DNA of 64,000 bases from Pseudarthrobacter oxydans (GCF_030812335.1 NZ_JAUSSN010000002.1:430657-494656); one strand, 5' to 3'. Counted from the first letter of the stretch, positions 30,401-42,348 are shown. Notes: generated by a model not told the origin, from the sequence alone. Numbers and translations are program-made.

Positions 30401-31108
30401 ATGATCGAAGTTAAGAACCTGGTCCGCACGTTCAAGTCCGGCGACCGCACCATCAAGCCGGTCAACGATGTCAGCTTCATGCTCGAGCAGGGCACCCTGG
30501 CCTCGATCGTGGGCAAGAGCGGCAGCGGCAAGAGCACCCTGCTGTCCTTGCTCGGCGCCCTCGACAAACCAACGAGCGGGGATGTGCTGGTCAACGGCGT
30601 GAGCCTGGCCGGCCTGCCGGACGGCAAGCTCACCGAGTACCGCCGGCGGGACATCGGCTTTGTGTTCCAGCAGTTCAACCTGATCCCCAACCTCTCCGCG
30701 GTGGACAACGTCATGCTCCCGATGGAATTCGCCGGGATCCGGAAGGCTGCCCGGCTGGAACGTGCCCGGGAGTTGCTGGAGCAGGTGCAGCTCGACCCGG
30801 ACAAGCACGGGCGCCGCATCAACCGGCTCTCCGGCGGCGAGCAGCAGCGGGTGGCGATTGCCCGCGCGCTGGCCAACTCCCCCAAGCTGATCCTCGCGGA
30901 CGAGCCCACGGGCAACCTGGACGAGCAGACCGGCGAACACATCATCGAGCTCCTCAGCTCACTCAGCCGGGACCACAACACCACCATCCTCGTGGTCACC
31001 CATGACCGGTCGCTGGCCAACAAGACCGACCGGCGGTTCCGGCTCCAGCAGGGCCGGCTGACCGAGGAGGCAGCGCGCAGCCGGGCAGCGGCAGGCGCTC
31101 CCGCGTAA
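30401..31108 (+). CDS. ABC transporter ATP-binding protein, LolD/MacB type
   Basis: ATPase of 235 aa partnering the FtsX-type permease. Walker A is VGKSGSGKSTLLS, the signature LSGGEQQRVAIARAL, Walker B LILADEPTGNLD and the switch His TILVVTHD. QFNLIPNLSAVDNV is the usual Q-loop of this subfamily. AGGAGAG precedes the ATG. The two genes form a complete exporter-type cassette. Confidence 0.9.
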   Translation: MIEVKNLVRTFKSGDRTIKPVNDVSFMLEQGTLASIVGKSGSGKSTLLSLLGALDKPTSGDVLVNGVSLAGLPDGKLTEYRRRDIGFVFQQFNLIPNLSAVDNVMLPMEFAGIRKAARLERARELLEQVQLDPDKHGRRINRLSGGEQQRVAIARALANSPKLILADEPTGNLDEQTGEHIIELLSSLSRDHNTTILVVTHDRSLANKTDRRFRLQQGRLTEEAARSRAAAGAPA

Positions 31109-31203
31109 CGGCCCGCCCGGCATTCCCCCACAGCCGCCGCGGATGCCGGAGGCGGGACCCCCACCCGTCCCCGGCCTCCGCGGCCCACCCCACCCCGACG
31201 CTC

Positions 31204-31258
31204 CCTCAGCTCCGGCGGCCACAACCAAGGACCTCAGCTCCGGCGTGCACAACCAAGG
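31204..31258. repeat. 28-bp direct repeat, two copies
   Basis: CCTCAGCTCCGGCG-CACAACCAAGG occurs at 31204 and again at 31232 in the 180-base gap between the ABC ATPase and the oxidoreductase. Function unknown. Confidence 0.55.
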
Positions 31259-31288
31259 CCTCCCCCGTCCGGGTGAGAGGATGACTCC

Positions 31289-32359
31289 ATGACCGCCCAC
31301 ATCGACACACCCTGGCTGTTCAGCCAGCCGGACTCCGATCCCCGCACAGCCACCGGCGCCAGGCTGCGCTGGGGCGTCATCGCCACGGGAGGCATCGCCG
31401 CGTCCGTAACCCGCGACCTGGAGCTCCTCCCCGACGCCGAGCTGTACGCGGTCAGTTCGCGCACCCAGGCGGCAGCGGACGCCTTCGCCGCGGATTTCGG
31501 CTTCGCCCGGGCCTACGGTGACCTCAACGGGCAGACCGGCTATGCACGGCTGCTCGCCAATGACGACGTCGACGTCGTGTACGTCGCCACGCCGCACGCC
31601 CACCACCACGAAATCGCACTGGCGGCCCTGAACGCCGGCAAGCACGTGCTGTGCGAGAAGGCGCTCACCGTCAACGCGCGAGAGGCCTCCGAGCTGGTCT
31701 CGCTGGCGCGGTCCAAGGGCCTGTTCCTGATGGAGGCCATGTGGAGCCGCTTCCTGCCGAGCATGCAGCGGGCCTTCGAGATCGCCGCTTCCGGCGAGAT
31801 CGGCGAGGTCAAGTGGGTGGGAGCGGACCTGGGCTTCCCGGCGCCGTATTCGCCCACCTCACGCCTGTGGGCCCCGAAGGACGGCGGCGGCGCGCTGCTG
31901 GATATCACGGTGTACCCGCTGCTCTGGGCCCTGGGCACCCTGGGCTTCCCGCAGACCGTCAGCGCAACCGGCTGGCTTAACGACGACGGCGTGGACGCCC
32001 AGAACGCCCTGACCCTCGGCTACCACCACGGCGCCCAGGCGCAACTGACCTCATCCCTGCTGGCGCACGGCCCCAGGACGGCGACCGTGGCGGGCAGCCA
32101 GGGGTTCCTGCAGGCCATCGGATCGATCAACAACCCCAAGGAGCTCCAGATCCGGGTCGGCTTCGACGAGACCCGCAGCGAGTCCTTCGACGTCGTCGGC
32201 CGGGGCTACTGCTACGAACTGCGCGAGGTGACCCGGTGCATCCAGCACGGACTCACCGAGAGCCCCGTGATGCCGCTCGAGGACTCCCTGAACACCATGC
32301 GCCTGTTCGACGGCGTGCGCGCTCAACTGGGTGTCAGCTACCCGAACGACACACGGTGA
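31289..32359 (+). CDS. Gfo/Idh/MocA family oxidoreductase
   Basis: NAD(P)-dependent sugar-type dehydrogenase of 356 aa. The Rossmann motif is WGVIATGGIAASVTRDL near residue 30; VDVVYVATPHAHHHEIALAA and the catalytic-region VLCEKALTVN (Lys) are typical of the family. FLMEAMWSRFLP is the start of the C-terminal domain. GAGAGG lies upstream of the ATG. Substrate unknown; sugar or inositol derivatives are usual, and the sugar transporter lies 2.5 kb away. Confidence 0.88.
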   Translation: MTAHIDTPWLFSQPDSDPRTATGARLRWGVIATGGIAASVTRDLELLPDAELYAVSSRTQAAADAFAADFGFARAYGDLNGQTGYARLLANDDVDVVYVATPHAHHHEIALAALNAGKHVLCEKALTVNAREASELVSLARSKGLFLMEAMWSRFLPSMQRAFEIAASGEIGEVKWVGADLGFPAPYSPTSRLWAPKDGGGALLDITVYPLLWALGTLGFPQTVSATGWLNDDGVDAQNALTLGYHHGAQAQLTSSLLAHGPRTATVAGSQGFLQAIGSINNPKELQIRVGFDETRSESFDVVGRGYCYELREVTRCIQHGLTESPVMPLEDSLNTMRLFDGVRAQLGVSYPNDTR

Positions 32360-32468
32360 CGGGCGTTTCCGCCGCGTAAACCCGCCCCGTGTTACTTTGG
32401 GCTCTGGACTCGCCCCCGCGCGCGGACTTACCCTATAGGGAATCGTCGACCTATCCGGGAAATGGGGT

Positions 32469-33896
32469 GTGCGAGTGGACCCAGCAACAGTCCCGTTACG
32501 CTCGCGCCGTCCCCTCCGGCGGGTAATCCTGGGCGGTGCCGCCGGACTCGCGTGGCTTGCTCTCTCTGCAACGGCTGCCAGCGCGCACGATGCCCCCGCC
32601 CCCACTCCCAGCGCCGACGTCACCGTCGCCGGAACCATCACCCTCACCGCCGTCGTCCCCGCTCCGACACTTTCCGCGTCCCCAGCCCCAGCGACTGTTG
32701 AAGCCACCGTGGCGGCCGGCCTCACGCCCGGAGGAACGTCATGGGCGACTGTTCCGGCCCCCACCGGGGAGCCGACGCCGGACCCCACCGTTCTGGCGGC
32801 GTCCGCCCTGCCCACCGAGCCCGCTCCAGCACCCGCAGCGGAGGCCACCGCCCTGCCGACCACGACGGCACCCGCAGCCGAGGCCACCGCCCTGCCGACG
32901 ACGACGGCACCCGCAGCGGAGGCCACCGCCCTGCCGACGACCCCGCCGGAACCCGAGCCTGTCACCGAGCCGACACCGACCCCCACGCGGACTGATTCCG
33001 GTCCCATTCCCTCGCCCGCCCCGGACCCGGCCGAAACCTACCCGGCTCCCGCACCGGATCCGACCGCCCCCGTGGTCGATCCCGTCTCCGAGCCCCAGCC
33101 AACAATCCCCGCCACTGACCCGGCCACCACTCCCACGCCGTCGCCCACCACAACGGCACCGAGCCCGTCGCCCACGACAACGGCACCCAGCCCGTCACCG
33201 ACGACGACGGCACCCACGCCGTCGCCCACGACAACGGCACCCAGCCCGTCACCCACGACGACGGCACCCACGCCGTCGCCCACGACAACGGCACCCAGCC
33301 CGTCACCCACGGCAACGGACCTGCCGCTGGAACGGCCCACGGTCCCGGACACGGTTCCACCAACTGAACCGGCGGTTCCTGACCAGGCGCTCCCTGACGC
33401 GGCTCCCCCGGTCGTGCTGGCCCCGGACCCGGTATCCACCGAAGAACCTGACGTCCCAGCAGGGTGTAACGCCACCGAGGATCGTCTGACTGCGCTGCAG
33501 GAACCTGCGCCCGCACCCGACATCGAGGTCTTCGGAACCCCGCTGTACCTCCCGGCCCTGGACACCCCTGTCCGGCCGAGAGCGGACGGCCAGCAGACAG
33601 GCAGCGCTGCCCCGGCGGGCGCCACCCCGGAAGGCACCGTGCCGCCGGCACCGGCCGGCAATGACAGTCCCACACCGTGGCCCAACGGGACAGGTCTGCC
33701 CGCTCCCGACGCCCTGCCCGCGGCGCCCGGCTCCGGCTCCGGAAATACCGCTTCCTCCGGTGGCCCGGCCGGTGGGGCCGCCTGGCTTCCCAGCCCGTAT
33801 CTCGTCATTCCCACAGCCGGCGCTGATCCCATCCGCGGTCCGCTGCAGCACGTGCACTCAGCCGTCGCCGCTGACCCCGGTTCATCTCCTGACTAG
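32469..33896 (+). CDS. Secreted Pro/Thr-rich low-complexity protein
   Basis: Protein of 475 aa with a Sec signal peptide (RRVILGGAAGLAWLALS, cleavage after ASA near residue 39). The mature chain is mainly Pro, Thr, Ala and Ser. It includes three 13-residue units of type EATALPTTTAPAA (about 32836-32945) and seven 9-residue units (T/S)PSPTTTAP (about 33128-33316). No anchor, LPXTG or enzyme domain was seen. One Cys lies near residue 335. The GTG at 32469 follows a CCCTATAGGG palindrome at 32431-32440 that contains a possible -10. Wall-spanning stalk or mucin-like roles are guesses. Confidence 0.6.
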   Translation: MRVDPATVPLRSRRPLRRVILGGAAGLAWLALSATAASAHDAPAPTPSADVTVAGTITLTAVVPAPTLSASPAPATVEATVAAGLTPGGTSWATVPAPTGEPTPDPTVLAASALPTEPAPAPAAEATALPTTTAPAAEATALPTTTAPAAEATALPTTPPEPEPVTEPTPTPTRTDSGPIPSPAPDPAETYPAPAPDPTAPVVDPVSEPQPTIPATDPATTPTPSPTTTAPSPSPTTTAPSPSPTTTAPTPSPTTTAPSPSPTTTAPTPSPTTTAPSPSPTATDLPLERPTVPDTVPPTEPAVPDQALPDAAPPVVLAPDPVSTEEPDVPAGCNATEDRLTALQEPAPAPDIEVFGTPLYLPALDTPVRPRADGQQTGSAAPAGATPEGTVPPAPAGNDSPTPWPNGTGLPAPDALPAAPGSGSGNTASSGGPAGGAAWLPSPYLVIPTAGADPIRGPLQHVHSAVAADPGSSPD

Positions 33897-33976
33897 TTAG
33901 CCGTCTCTGCCCTCCACAGAGCACGGCCAATCGGGCTGCCTTGGGCGCCCGCCAACAGTCATTCAGGAGATCCCCA

Positions 33977-34150
33977 ATGGACGGCACCGTCCGCTGCCGG
34001 TATTCCGGCGCACCATTATGCCCTCTCGCTTCCCCCGCCAACGTACAGGCACCTTCAGCGCCCGCAGCGCTGCACGCTGTCCCGCCCCTCCCCGCCGGAT
34101 TCCCGGCGCGCCGAAAACCAGCCCCGCATTACCAGGAACGCCCGCCCTAG
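33977..34150 (+). CDS. Possible small protein
   Basis: A 57-residue open frame beginning MDGTVRCRYSGAPLC, with AGGAGA 7 bases before its ATG. It is Pro/Ala-rich and matches nothing I know. It lies in the 569-base gap between the secreted protein and the kinase. The good ribosome binding site is the only support. Confidence 0.25.
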   Translation: MDGTVRCRYSGAPLCPLASPANVQAPSAPAALHAVPPLPAGFPARRKPAPHYQERPP

Positions 34151-34194
34151 GTGCCGCTCCCGCCTCCGCTAAGGTCTCGTGAGGTCGGAGTGAG

Positions 34195-34343
34195 GTCGTT
34201 GGGTCCGCTGGGGGACTCAACGGCGTCGCAGGCTCCGGCAAGGCATTCCGTCGTTGGGTCCGCTGGGGGACTCAACGGCGTCGCAGGCTCCGGAAAAGCA
34301 ATCCGTCGTTGGGTCCGCTGGGGGACTCAACGGCCTCGCAGGA
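34195..34343. repeat. 55-bp tandem repeat, 2.7 copies, each with a hairpin
   Basis: Units start at 34195, 34250 and 34305 with GTCGTTGGGTCCGCTG. Units 1 and 2 differ at only a few positions and unit 3 is partial. Each contains a 10-bp stem CGTTGGGTCC/GGACTCAACG with one G-U type mismatch. The array lies 120-270 bases before the kinase start. Confidence 0.85.
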
Positions 34344-34356
34344 TGCGCGAATCCAC

Positions 34357-34390
34357 CGCACTGCGGCCGTCGGTCCGCGGCCGCAGTGCG
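34357..34390. terminator. Hairpin before the kinase promoter region
   Basis: Perfect 12-bp inverted repeat, CGCACTGCGGCC (34357-34368) and GGCCGCAGTGCG (34379-34390). No T-run. A possible -10, TATCAT, follows at 34412-34417, 49 bases before the kinase GTG. The hairpin could insulate the kinase from upstream transcription. Confidence 0.45.
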
Positions 34391-34465
34391 AGGAGCCGAT
34401 ACCCATCCCGGTATCATTCTTCAGGAGCGCCGCCGTGGCGCACGGGGAGAAGGAACGGGGACAAC

Positions 34466-35794
34466 GTGGACAGTACTTCGCCTAATAGCACCACGGCAGA
34501 GCTCCTGAGCGGACGCTACCGGCTGGGGGAACTGATCGGCCGGGGCGGCATGGCGTCCGTCTACAGCGCCAGGGACGTGAACCTCGGCCGCGACGTGGCT
34601 CTCAAGCTCTTTGCCCCGCAGTCCGCCGATCCTGACGAACTCAGGCGTCAGGAAGCCGAAATTCAACTCCTGGCCACCCTCAACCATCCGAGCCTGGTCA
34701 CCCTCTTCGACGCCGGCACGGACACCCGCATCCCCGAGGAACCCCGGCCGTTCCTGACCATGGAGCTGGTGGACGGGCAGGACCTCCGGGCCCGGATCCG
34801 GCACAGTCCGTTGCCGCTGGCTGACATCGCGGTCATCGGAGCCGGTGTGTCGGACGCCCTGGCCTACGTTCATTCGCTCGGCATCGTCCACCGGGACATC
34901 AAACCTGCAAACATTCTGCTCGTTCCCGTCCGTCCCGGGGAGCCCCTGCGGCCGAAGCTCACCGACTTCGGGATTGCCCGCATGATGGACGGGACCCGGC
35001 TGACCGTCACCGGCACCATGGTGGGGACCGCCGCGTACTTGAGTCCGGAACAATCCCGCGGCGCCGACCTTGGTCCGGCAAGCGACATTTACTCCCTGGG
35101 ACTGGTCCTGCTCGAATGCATCAAGGGTGAGCTCGAATACCCCGGCAGTGCGGTGGAATCCGCCGTCGCGAGACTGCACCGGGCCCCGGCCGTCCCGGAT
35201 TCCGTGCCCGTCGAATGGACCAAACTGATCCGGGCCATGACAGCGCTGGATCCCCTGGAACGTCCGTCCGCCGCGGACCTCGAAGTGGCGCTGCGACATG
35301 CCCTGGTCTCGCCCGAGTCACTCCCCGGGCTCGTCGCCGAAGAACGCACCCGCGTGCTGCCGGCCCCGCCGGCCCGTCCCCCGCTGCTGTCCCCGGCCGG
35401 ACCCGGCTCCGACCACGGGACGCTTGCCATGCCCGTTAGCGACCCTCCTGCCGCCACAGATGCCGCCACCGGCGACGGCGGTCGCGCCAGCACCGGCGGC
35501 AGTGCCAGTACCGGTGCCGGTGCCCGGGCCGCGTACCTGCTGGACCCGGACGCCGTCACCACCCCGCGGGCCAACCGCGGCTCCTGGCTGTCCCGGACCG
35601 CCTCGCGCTTCCGGTTGGCCGGCCGCCGCACCCAAGTCCTGTTGTCCCTCGCGCTCCTGGCGCTCGTGACGGGTGCCGTCACGGCTGCCGTCGCCCTGGC
35701 AGCACCTGAACCACCCGCCGTCGTCCCCTACCCGGCCGTGACCGGGGACCTGGGGCAGCACCTCCAAGAGCTGCAGAAGAGTGTGGAACCATGA
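34466..35794 (+). CDS. Membrane-anchored serine/threonine protein kinase
   Basis: Kinase of 442 aa in the PknB group. The N-terminal domain has the Gly-loop IGRGGMASVY, the VALKLF lysine, catalytic loop IVHRDIKPANIL, DFGIAR, and GTAAYLSPEQ. A Pro/Ala/Gly-rich juxtamembrane stretch follows, then one transmembrane helix (about residues 385-410) and a short outside tail of about 30 residues with no PASTA repeats. The GTG at 34466 has GGGGAGAAGG upstream. Its stop overlaps the start of the lipoprotein gene, so the two are coupled. Confidence 0.85.
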   Translation: MDSTSPNSTTAELLSGRYRLGELIGRGGMASVYSARDVNLGRDVALKLFAPQSADPDELRRQEAEIQLLATLNHPSLVTLFDAGTDTRIPEEPRPFLTMELVDGQDLRARIRHSPLPLADIAVIGAGVSDALAYVHSLGIVHRDIKPANILLVPVRPGEPLRPKLTDFGIARMMDGTRLTVTGTMVGTAAYLSPEQSRGADLGPASDIYSLGLVLLECIKGELEYPGSAVESAVARLHRAPAVPDSVPVEWTKLIRAMTALDPLERPSAADLEVALRHALVSPESLPGLVAEERTRVLPAPPARPPLLSPAGPGSDHGTLAMPVSDPPAATDAATGDGGRASTGGSASTGAGARAAYLLDPDAVTTPRANRGSWLSRTASRFRLAGRRTQVLLSLALLALVTGAVTAAVALAAPEPPAVVPYPAVTGDLGQHLQELQKSVEP

Positions 35795-36312
35795 ACCTGA
35801 CCACCCGGCCGGCCCGGAGTGCCCGGGCCCGATTCCGTCCGCGCCGCACCCGTCCGCTCTTCGCGGGTTGGCTCCTCGGCACGGCGCTGCTCACCGGCGC
35901 CCTGGCCGGCTGTGCCGCGGCGCCGGAGCTGGACCGCGCTGCCGCCCGGGAACTGCAATCCCAGGTCCTGGCCGTGACCGAGGCCGCCGCGGCCAATGAT
36001 CCGGCCGCGTCGCTGAAGCACCTCGACGAGCTCGTGCTGAAGCTGGACGCAGCGGCCGCCCGTGGCGAGGTGTCCTTTGTCCGGCACCAGAGCATCCGGA
36101 AGTCCGTCGACACTGTCCGCGTGGACCTCAACGCCCGTCAGGCCGAAGCCGCCCGGGTTGCGGCCGAACAGGAAGCGGCAGCGCAGGCCGCAGCCGCCGC
36201 CCAGGCCGAAGCAGCGGCCGCAGCGGCGGCTCCGCCCGCCGTCGCGCCCGCGCCTCCGGCCGACAGTAGCAAGGGGAAGGGCAAGGGCAAGGACGACGAC
36301 AAGGACGACTAG
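35791..36312 (+). CDS. Ala-rich lipoprotein coupled to the kinase
   Basis: Protein of 173 aa, not recognised as a family. A lipobox LAGC ends the signal peptide near residue 44. The mature part looks helical (LDRAAARELQSQVLAV ...), then becomes a run of Ala/Glu/Gln probably forming a coiled coil, then Pro/Ala, and ends in an alternating Lys/Gly and Asp/Lys tail. Its ATG overlaps the kinase TGA by 4 bases. A cell-surface partner or sensor for the kinase is a guess from position. Confidence 0.65.
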   Translation: MNLTTRPARSARARFRPRRTRPLFAGWLLGTALLTGALAGCAAAPELDRAAARELQSQVLAVTEAAAANDPAASLKHLDELVLKLDAAAARGEVSFVRHQSIRKSVDTVRVDLNARQAEAARVAAEQEAAAQAAAAAQAEAAAAAAAPPAVAPAPPADSSKGKGKGKDDDKDD

Positions 36313-36324
36313 GGCCGCCGGGAG

Positions 36325-38538
36325 CTAGGCCCCGGCCGCGGGGAAGCGTTCCCAGGCCCGGTGCGCAGCGAGCAGTCCGGTGAGCTGCGCCACGACGTCG
36401 TCGGGCCCGTCCCCGAGGGCGATGCCCTCGGCGTCCGGCGGGATGCTCGCACCGTCCAGGCACGTGACCGCCGGGCCCCAGCCGCCGATTGCCTTGGCGT
36501 GCCGGAACATCTCCGACAGCAGCAGCACAACACGGGGATCAAGCGACGCCCCCGGCTCACCGGCTTTGGCGTCCCGTCCCTGCGCGGCATCCGCCGCCGG
36601 CGCCCCCGACGCGGCCACCAGGACCGCGTCGAACTCGGTCGAGCGGGCGGTGAGGTAGGTCCGCTGGACCGGGATGCCGCCGTCGGGTCCGCCGAGGAAG
36701 CCTCCGGCCGGAGCGATCACGAGCGGTACGATCCCGGCGGCGTCGAGGGCGGCCCGCGCAGCGCGGACGGCGTCCAGGTCGCTGTCCTCGTCGGCGACGA
36801 TTCCCACCACCCGGCCGGCCACCGGCCACGAGCCTCCGAGTTGGGAGACCGCCGGACTCGGGGCGGCGTCTTCCACGGATTCGCTGGCTTGCGGGGCGGG
36901 CATGCCGAGCCCGGAGGCCACCGCCGCGCACAGGGCGGGGTCGATGTTGGCCAGCGCCAGCAGCTGGCGCTGGCGGACGGTCTCCTCGCGGCACTTCCCC
37001 AGTTCGAAGGTGTAAGCCTGGATCACATGGTCCTGTTCCACCGGGGCCAGGCTGCGGAAGAACAGCCGCGCCTGGCTGTAGTGGTCATCGAAGGATGCGG
37101 GCGACTTCCGCTCCTTGACCGCGGCTGCGAGTTCTTCCGGGACGTCGACGAACGCCCCGAGGTCGGCTCCGGCCAGGAACGGGCAGCCGCCGTCGAGTGA
37201 GTTCGGGTGGTACGGCGCCGCTCCCCCGTGTACCGCGGTCTGGTGCATGCCGTCGCGCAGCATGTCGTTGACGGGCGCGTGCGGCCGGTTGATCGGGAGC
37301 TGGCCGAAGTTGGGGCCGCCCAGCCGGCTGATCTGGGTGTCGATGTAGGAGAACAGCCGGACCTGCAGCAGCGGATCGTTGGTCACGTCGATGCCCGGGA
37401 CGAGATGGCCGGGGTGGAAGGCGACCTGCTCGGTTTCGGCGAAGTAGTTCACCGGGTTGGCGTTCAGGGTCATGATGCCGATCGGTTGCACGGGCGCCAG
37501 TTCCTCGGGGACGAACTTCGTGGGATCGAGCAGATCGATCCCCTCGAAAAACTCCTCCTCCGTGTCCGGGAAGACCTGCACGCCCAGTTCCCACTGCGGG
37601 AAGGCGCCGGCCTCGATCGCGTCGGCCAGGTCCCGCCGGTGGAAGTCCGGGTCCATCCCGTTGATCAACTGGGCCTCCTCCCAGAGCAGTGAATGAACGC
37701 CCTGCTTCGGCTTCCAGTGGAACTTCACCAGGCTGGTCGCGCCGTCGCCGTTGACGAAGCGGAAGGTGTGGACGCCGAAGCCCTCCATGGTGCGGTAGGA
37801 GCGCGGGAGGGCCCGGTCGGACATGTTCCACATGGTGTGGGCCTGGGCTTCGGTGTGCAGCGAGACGAAGTCCCAGAAAGTGTCGTGGGCGCTCTGGGCC
37901 TGCGGGATCTCACGGTCCGGGTGCGGTTTCGCGGCGTGGACGATGTCCGGGAACTTGATGCCGTCCTGGATGAAGAAGACCGGGATGTTGTTGCCGACGA
38001 GGTCGAAGGTGCCCTCGTCGGTGTAGAACTTGGTGGCGAAACCGCGGGTGTCCCGGACGGTGTCGGCCGAGCCGCGGGAGCCCAGGACGGTGGAGAAGCG
38101 GACAAAGACGGGCGTCTCGACGTCCTTGGCCAGGAACCCGGCGCGGGTGATGTTCGACGCCGACCCGTAGGACCGGAAGACGCCGTGGGCTCCGGCGCCG
38201 CGGGCGTGGACGACGCGTTCCGGGATGCGCTCGTGGTCGAAGTGGGTGATCTTCTCGCGCAGGTGGTGGTCCTGGAGCAGCACCGGGCCGCGCCGGCCGG
38301 CCTTCAGCGAGTGGTCCGTGTCGGAGAGCCGGAGCCCCTGGGCCGTGGTGAGGTACGCGCCGGACTGCGCCCGCGAGTTCACCGGGGCGCCGGTGGGGGT
38401 GCCGGTCGGCGAGACGGCTTCGGGTCCCTGCTGGTCAGGCTTGGGCGGAAGCGGTTCCCGCGGAGCGGTGGGCTCCTCCAGCGCGGGCGGTTCCACGGAC
38501 ACCGCACCGGGGATCTGGATGTTGCTGTCTGCTGGCAT
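36325..38538 (-). CDS. katE: Large-subunit catalase (KatE/HPII type)
   Basis: Heme catalase of 737 aa decomposing hydrogen peroxide. The distal His is in [12 protein letters not shown], Asn in [12 protein letters not shown] and the proximal heme Tyr in RLFSYIDTQ. After about residue 565 there is a DJ-1/PfpI-like domain ([15 protein letters not shown] ... VLVAASGAP), as in large clade 2 catalases. The ATG at 38538 has AGGAG upstream. The 3' end lies 12 bases from the convergent lipoprotein gene. Confidence 0.93.
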   Translation of the reverse strand: MPADSNIQIPGAVSVEPPALEEPTAPREPLPPKPDQQGPEAVSPTGTPTGAPVNSRAQSGAYLTTAQGLRLSDTDHSLKAGRRGPVLLQDHHLREKITHFDHERIPERVVHARGAGAHGVFRSYGSASNITRAGFLAKDVETPVFVRFSTVLGSRGSADTVRDTRGFATKFYTDEGTFDLVGNNIPVFFIQDGIKFPDIVHAAKPHPDREIPQAQSAHDTFWDFVSLHTEAQAHTMWNMSDRALPRSYRTMEGFGVHTFRFVNGDGATSLVKFHWKPKQGVHSLLWEEAQLINGMDPDFHRRDLADAIEAGAFPQWELGVQVFPDTEEEFFEGIDLLDPTKFVPEELAPVQPIGIMTLNANPVNYFAETEQVAFHPGHLVPGIDVTNDPLLQVRLFSYIDTQISRLGGPNFGQLPINRPHAPVNDMLRDGMHQTAVHGGAAPYHPNSLDGGCPFLAGADLGAFVDVPEELAAAVKERKSPASFDDHYSQARLFFRSLAPVEQDHVIQAYTFELGKCREETVRQRQLLALANIDPALCAAVASGLGMPAPQASESVEDAAPSPAVSQLGGSWPVAGRVVGIVADEDSDLDAVRAARAALDAAGIVPLVIAPAGGFLGGPDGGIPVQRTYLTARSTEFDAVLVAASGAPAADAAQGRDAKAGEPGASLDPRVVLLLSEMFRHAKAIGGWGPAVTCLDGASIPPDAEGIALGDGPDDVVAQLTGLLAAHRAWERFPAAGA

Positions 38539-38675
38539 GCTGCGACTCCTCAGGTAGGCAACCTTGGCCCGGACGGCCGCCCTGTGGCGCGCCGACCGAA
38601 ACTAAGCGTGCTTAGTACCTTAGGTGACGGCGTCGGCGTCGGCAACAGCCGTCCGGAGGCCGATCCCGAAAAACG

Positions 38676-38713
38676 CCGAACGGCGCACCGGGAATTTCCG
38701 GTACGCCGTTCGG
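38676..38713 (-). terminator. Rho-independent terminator of icd
   Basis: CCGAACGGCG (38676-38685) and CGCCGTTCGG (38704-38713) pair, with CACCGG/CCGGTA-type inner pairing. Read on the minus strand the hairpin is followed by CGTTTTTCG. It lies about 50 bases after the icd stop. Confidence 0.85.
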
Positions 38714-38765
38714 GGTGAACGCAGCCTTGGTTAAGACTCTGCCGGCATAACGCCGGCCCGTGAAA

Positions 38766-40985
<2,220 letters not shown>

Positions 40986-41144
40986 TGCTCGGGCGTCTCC
41001 CTGAAGGTCTGGGTATTTCCGGAAATTTTGTGCCAATTCAACACCCCTAACTTACCCGAGGGAGTAGGGTTGCCGCCTACCGGCGTCGTACGCCCCAGAC
41101 TCCGTGACGCCGGCAACATGCTGTGACAAGAATTGACAAGATGC

Positions 41145-41173
41145 TTTACACCTCCGTCAAAGTACCGTAGTTT
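41145..41173 (+). promoter_or_regulatory. Promoter of the secreted protease gene
   Basis: TTTACA at 41145-41150 and TAGTTT at 41168-41173 are spaced by 17 bases, about 60 bases before the ATG at 41234. The overlapping TTGACA at 41133-41138 lacks a well-placed -10. Confidence 0.5.
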
Positions 41174-41233
41174 CATTCCCATCACAGCGGCCACCACCGG
41201 AGGCCGCACCGCATTCCACCGGTTAGGACAACC

Positions 41234-42235
41234 ATGAGAACACCCAAGACTCTGGCCACCAGCCTCCTCAGCCTCTCGGCAGCGGCACTGTTGGCTTTGA
41301 GCGCCGCGGGCGCAGCGAGCGCCGCCCCGGCACCCGGCAACGCGCCGATGGAAACGTCGGGGGTCAGCAGCCACACCGTCGTCGAGACCGGCGGGGCGGA
41401 GTACTGGACGGAAGAGCGGATGCGCAGCGCCATCCCCGGCGACGTGCTGGCCGAGAGGGCCATGCAGAAGAGCGCCAACTCCAAGGCCGCCGTGAACCGC
41501 CCGGCGGAAACTGGGGCGCCCAGCACCGTCGAGTCCCAGGCTCCGAACCTGCAGGCGAAGGAAGTCCAGAGCAAGGCGAACGCGAGCGAGACCCCGGTCA
41601 AGCACATCGGCAAGGTCTTCTTCACCCTGGGCGGCTCCAACTACGTCTGCTCCGGCAACTCGGTCTCCTCCACGAACAAGAGCACCGTCTCCACGGCCGG
41701 GCACTGCCTCAACGAGGGCCCGGGCGCCTTCGCCACCAAGTTCACCTTTGTCCCGGCCTACCTCGACGGCGCCGCCCCGTACGGCATGTGGACGGCCAAG
41801 TCCCTGCACGCCCCGACCCAGTGGAGCTCCGGCGGCGACATGACGTACGACACCGGCTTCGCCGTCATGAACCCGCTCAACGGCCAGACGCTCTCGGACG
41901 TGGTGGGCGCCTCGGGGCTGCAGTTCAACGCCGCCCGCGGCCTCACCTACAAGGCGTTCGGCTACCCCGCGGCACGGCCCTTCAACGGTGAATCCCTGAA
42001 GAGCTGCAGCGGCACCGCCACGAACGATCCCTACAACCCGCAGTTCAACTCCCAGGGCATCCCCTGCAACATGACCGGCGGATCCTCGGGCGGCCCGTGG
42101 TTCATCGGTGCCAGCTCCACCGGCTACCAGAACTCGGTCAACAGCTACGGCTACGGCAGCAAGTCCACCACGATGTACGGCCCGTACTGGGGCTCGGTCA
42201 TCCAGCAGGCCTACGCCACCGCGGCCGCGTCCTAA
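41234..42235 (+). CDS. Secreted trypsin-like serine protease
   Basis: Extracellular endopeptidase of 333 aa. A Sec signal peptide (cleavage after ASA near residue 31) is followed by a pro-region of about 90 residues. The chymotrypsin-fold triad is His in VSTAGHC, Asp in YDTGFAVM and Ser in NMTGGSSGGPW, with CSGNSV and GIPCN offering disulfide cysteines. It resembles V8/glutamyl-type bacterial trypsin-like peptidases. It stands alone with its own promoter. Confidence 0.85.
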   Translation: MRTPKTLATSLLSLSAAALLALSAAGAASAAPAPGNAPMETSGVSSHTVVETGGAEYWTEERMRSAIPGDVLAERAMQKSANSKAAVNRPAETGAPSTVESQAPNLQAKEVQSKANASETPVKHIGKVFFTLGGSNYVCSGNSVSSTNKSTVSTAGHCLNEGPGAFATKFTFVPAYLDGAAPYGMWTAKSLHAPTQWSSGGDMTYDTGFAVMNPLNGQTLSDVVGASGLQFNAARGLTYKAFGYPAARPFNGESLKSCSGTATNDPYNPQFNSQGIPCNMTGGSSGGPWFIGASSTGYQNSVNSYGYGSKSTTMYGPYWGSVIQQAYATAAAS

Positions 42236-42348
42236 GGCAACACCCGGCAACACCCATACCAGCGCGGGGTCACTCGAGGCCCATCTCCAGCAGTGGGGAT
42301 GGGCCCAGGTGGCCCCGCGTTGACGTGTGCCCGGCGCCGGGGCGCGAC

